NCBI GenBank assembly: GCA_038231495.1
Contig: JBBRLG010000447.1
Span: 1-6,253 of the forward strand
Origin: JBBRLG01 sp038231495
GTDB lineage: Bacteria > Planctomycetota > Planctomycetia > Gemmatales > Gemmataceae
Direction of reading: 5' to 3'
DNA: 6,253 nucleotides
Position numbers and translations under genes: made by a program. Shown here piece by piece: positions 4,639 to 6,253 of this stretch. Under the pieces are notes generated by a model. That model was not told the origin of the DNA and did no database searches. It worked only from the letters and a program-made list of their open reading frames with translations. How positions within the stretch are numbered: position 1 is the first letter of the stretch; the number at the start of each line of letters is the position of its first letter.

Positions 4639-6042
4639 CTAATCGTCGGTCAAACCGGGGTAGTTGCGCATCACGAGATGCGCGTTAATTTTTGTCACCA
4701 GGTCGAGGGCCACGCTGATGACGATGAGCAGGCCGGTACCGCCGTAGAAGCTCGCCACGTTGCCGGGGATGTGCATGAGGTTCGTCACAAGGGTGGGGAT
4801 GACGGCCACCACGGCGAGGAACGCCGCCCCGACGAAGGTGATGCGGATCATTACCTTTTCCAGGTAGTCCGCCGTGCGCTTGCCGGGCCGGTAGCCGGGG
4901 ATGAAGCTGCCGTAGTCTTTGAGGTTGTTCGCCATTTCTTTCGGGTTGAAGATAATCGCCGTCCAGAAGTAGCAGAACACGAAGATGGCCACGATGAAGA
5001 GGACCGTGTACCAGTAGCCCTGCTTCTCGAAGATTTCGCGGACGATCGACGGCCAGGCCCAGTCGGGGCGCATGTTGGCGATGGCGCTGAACAGCAGCAT
5101 CGGCAGCACGAGGATGCTGCTGGCAAAGATGATCGGCATGACGCCGCCCTGGTTGACCTTGAGCGGCAAGAACTGGCGCGTGCCGCCGAACACGCGCCGG
5201 CCGCGGACGTGCTTGGCCGACTGCGTCGGGATGCGCCGCTGCCCCTTGGTGATGGCGACGACCGCCAGGACCACGACCACAAAGAGCGCGACCAGTACGA
5301 CCAGCTTTTCAAAACTGATGTCCTGGGCGTTGCTGCCGCCGAGCTTGAACACCGACGAGCGGAACGCGTTGCCTTCAAAGAAAATGGAGCGCGTGGCGTC
5401 GGGGATGCGGGCGACGATGCCGGCCATAATGATGAGGCTGATGCCGTTGCCGATGCCGTACTCGTCAATCTGCTCGCCCAGCCACATCAAAAAGACGGTG
5501 CCGGTCGTCATAATTAGCACGTCGGCCATCCAGTAGGGTAGCTGGTTATAGCCGTGAATGGCCCAGCCCGTGCCGCCGATGTCGTTCATGATGTATTTGA
5601 CGTAGATGAACGTCTGAATGACGCAGATGACGACCGTCAAATAGCGCGTCCATTCGTTAATCTTTTTGCGCCCGCTTTCGCCCTCTTTTTGGATTTTCTC
5701 CAGGGGCGGGTACACGGCGGCGAGCAGCTGGAAAATAATCGAGGCGGAGATGTACGGCATGATGCCGAAGCCGAAGATGGTGGCCTGGCTCAGATTGCCG
5801 CCGCTGAACATCGACACGAAGCCGAGCATGTCGCCCAACGGCGAGCCGCCGCCGATGTTCTTGTACATCTTGGCCTGATCGACGAAGGGCAGCGGGATGT
5901 GGTAGCCGACGCGATAAATGGCGAGGAACAGGAGCGTCAACAGGATTTTCTGCCGCAGTTCGGGGATGATGAAGACCGCGACCAGCTGCTTGGGCAGGAT
6001 CGTTTCCAGAAACACGCCGAATCGCACTAACGGCTTCGTCAT
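4639..6042 (-). CDS. secY: Protein translocase subunit SecY
   Basis: SecY is the ten-helix channel of the SecYEG translocon in the cytoplasmic membrane, moving or inserting proteins with SecA or the ribosome. The product is 467 aa. The ten hydrophobic segments fall near residues 33-53, 88-112, 133-150, 170-188, 200-213, 247-265, 300-320, 343-365, 400-420 and 434-450. Conserved blocks include PELRQKILLTLLFLAIYRVG (27-46), GIMPYISASII (93-103), the cytosolic loop with LPLKVNQGGVMPIIFASS (292-309), and NPKEMANNLK with FIPGYRPGKRT (366-390), the SecA/ribosome-contact loop with Arg385. The frame is open to 6210, but the upstream part is poly-proline from the C26 tract and non-homologous, so MTKPLVRFG (ATG at 6040-6042) is preferred; GTG codons at residues 6 and 10 are alternatives. 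The ribosome site is weak. Stop is TAG. Confidence 0.97.
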   Translation of the reverse strand: MTKPLVRFGVFLETILPKQLVAVFIIPELRQKILLTLLFLAIYRVGYHIPLPFVDQAKMYKNIGGGSPLGDMLGFVSMFSGGNLSQATIFGFGIMPYISASIIFQLLAAVYPPLEKIQKEGESGRKKINEWTRYLTVVICVIQTFIYVKYIMNDIGGTGWAIHGYNQLPYWMADVLIMTTGTVFLMWLGEQIDEYGIGNGISLIIMAGIVARIPDATRSIFFEGNAFRSSVFKLGGSNAQDISFEKLVVLVALFVVVVLAVVAITKGQRRIPTQSAKHVRGRRVFGGTRQFLPLKVNQGGVMPIIFASSILVLPMLLFSAIANMRPDWAWPSIVREIFEKQGYWYTVLFIVAIFVFCYFWTAIIFNPKEMANNLKDYGSFIPGYRPGKRTADYLEKVMIRITFVGAAFLAVVAVIPTLVTNLMHIPGNVASFYGGTGLLIVISVALDLVTKINAHLVMRNYPGLTDD

Positions 6043-6253
6043 GGGAGTCTTGCTCTTATCCTGGAGCCTGCGGGACCAACGCCCGAAATCATCCTGCAAG
6101 GGGACGGGCGGGGCCGACGTTCCCGCCGAATCAAACGAAAAAAGGCGAGCGTGGGGGGGGGGGGGGGGGGGGGGGGGGAACCGAGTGAGGGGGGGACAGC
6201 CACGAGACAAGGGCGGTGGACGCCGAAAGCGCAGATGGCGGTTTTTTTGGGAA
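6043..6253. other. secY upstream region, no gene recognised
   Basis: The 211 nt upstream of secY contain no recognisable gene in any frame. In particular the C-terminus of ribosomal protein L15 (rplO), the usual gene before secY, is absent. The minus-strand frame continuous with secY encodes a low-complexity proline run. No convincing sigma70 promoter was found. A homopolymer tract occupies 6153-6178. Confidence 0.6.
6153..6178. repeat. 26-nt G homopolymer upstream of secY
   Basis: Twenty-six consecutive G on the plus strand (C on the coding strand), about 110 nt before the secY start; another seven-G run lies nearby at about 6189-6195. A tract this long is prone to slippage in cells and to sequencing or assembly error, so its length, and possibly the join across it, should not be taken at face value. 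Confidence 0.9.

Noticed and set aside
4636..5517. 293-codon plus-strand open frame
   Set aside because: Antisense to secY, very rich in Asp, His, Glu and Arg as expected from the complement of hydrophobic codons; no ribosome site or homology.
6043..6210. N-terminal extension of SecY from the ATG at 6208-6210
   Set aside because: The extension is proline-rich because it translates the C26 tract, with no SecY homology; the ATG at 6040-6042 fits the family better.
6212..6248. Plus-strand terminator with a seven-T run near the window end
   Set aside because: Only a four-pair stem (CGCC/GGCG) precedes the T-run, and no plus-strand gene is present.

Overview
The window is a stretch of the conserved bacterial spc/alpha ribosomal-protein locus. 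All genes lie on the minus strand, so the transcriptional order runs from high to low coordinates: secY (4639-6042), adk (3800-4444), map (2759-3574), rpmJ (2256-2369), rpsM (1857-2243), rpsK (1380-1760), rpsD (672-1304), and rpoA, whose 3' part runs off the window at base 1. Together they encode the SecYEG channel core, adenylate kinase, methionine aminopeptidase, ribosomal proteins L36, S13, S11 and S4, and the RNA polymerase alpha subunit. These are the usual housekeeping partners for membrane insertion, nucleotide balance, N-terminal Met removal, 30S assembly and transcription. All eight genes look intact as far as they can be seen. The long plus-strand open frames are antisense shadows of GC-rich codons.

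The GC-rich composition, the gene order, the RpoA start MRIRWRGLELP and the kinds of intergenic repeat suggest a planctomycete, perhaps of the Gemmata/Fimbriiglobus group. This is inference from memory of such genomes, not a database result. S4 and L36 are both the zinc-binding (four-ligand, 'C+') forms, and the adenylate kinase LID carries four cysteines.

The unusual part is the DNA between the genes. In most bacteria this operon is compact, but here only rpmJ-rpsM is tightly packed (12 nt). Every other junction is 75-389 nt long and contains a palindromic or inverted-repeat element, usually starting 0-21 nt after the stop codon. From secY downward these are: a perfect 23-bp hairpin (4572-4624); a 182-bp array of C7/G7 hairpins with 30-nt terminal inverted repeats (3610-3791); a 313-bp block bounded by a perfect 31-bp inverted repeat of ACGGACA-type heptads (2454-2766), which also supplies the map stop codon; a perfect 21-bp heptad hairpin (1798-1852); and two GCCGC-type palindromes (1341-1372 and 602-650). 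At least four unrelated repeat families are present. A good sigma70-like promoter lies between the 313-bp block and rpmJ, suggesting the downstream alpha-operon genes have their own transcription start.

Upstream of secY there are 211 nt with no recognisable gene (no rplO end) and a run of 26 G. No infA is seen between map and rpmJ. I see no tRNA, rRNA, CRISPR, transposase or defence gene. The interest of the window lies in how repeats have colonised an essential operon, not in a new protein system.
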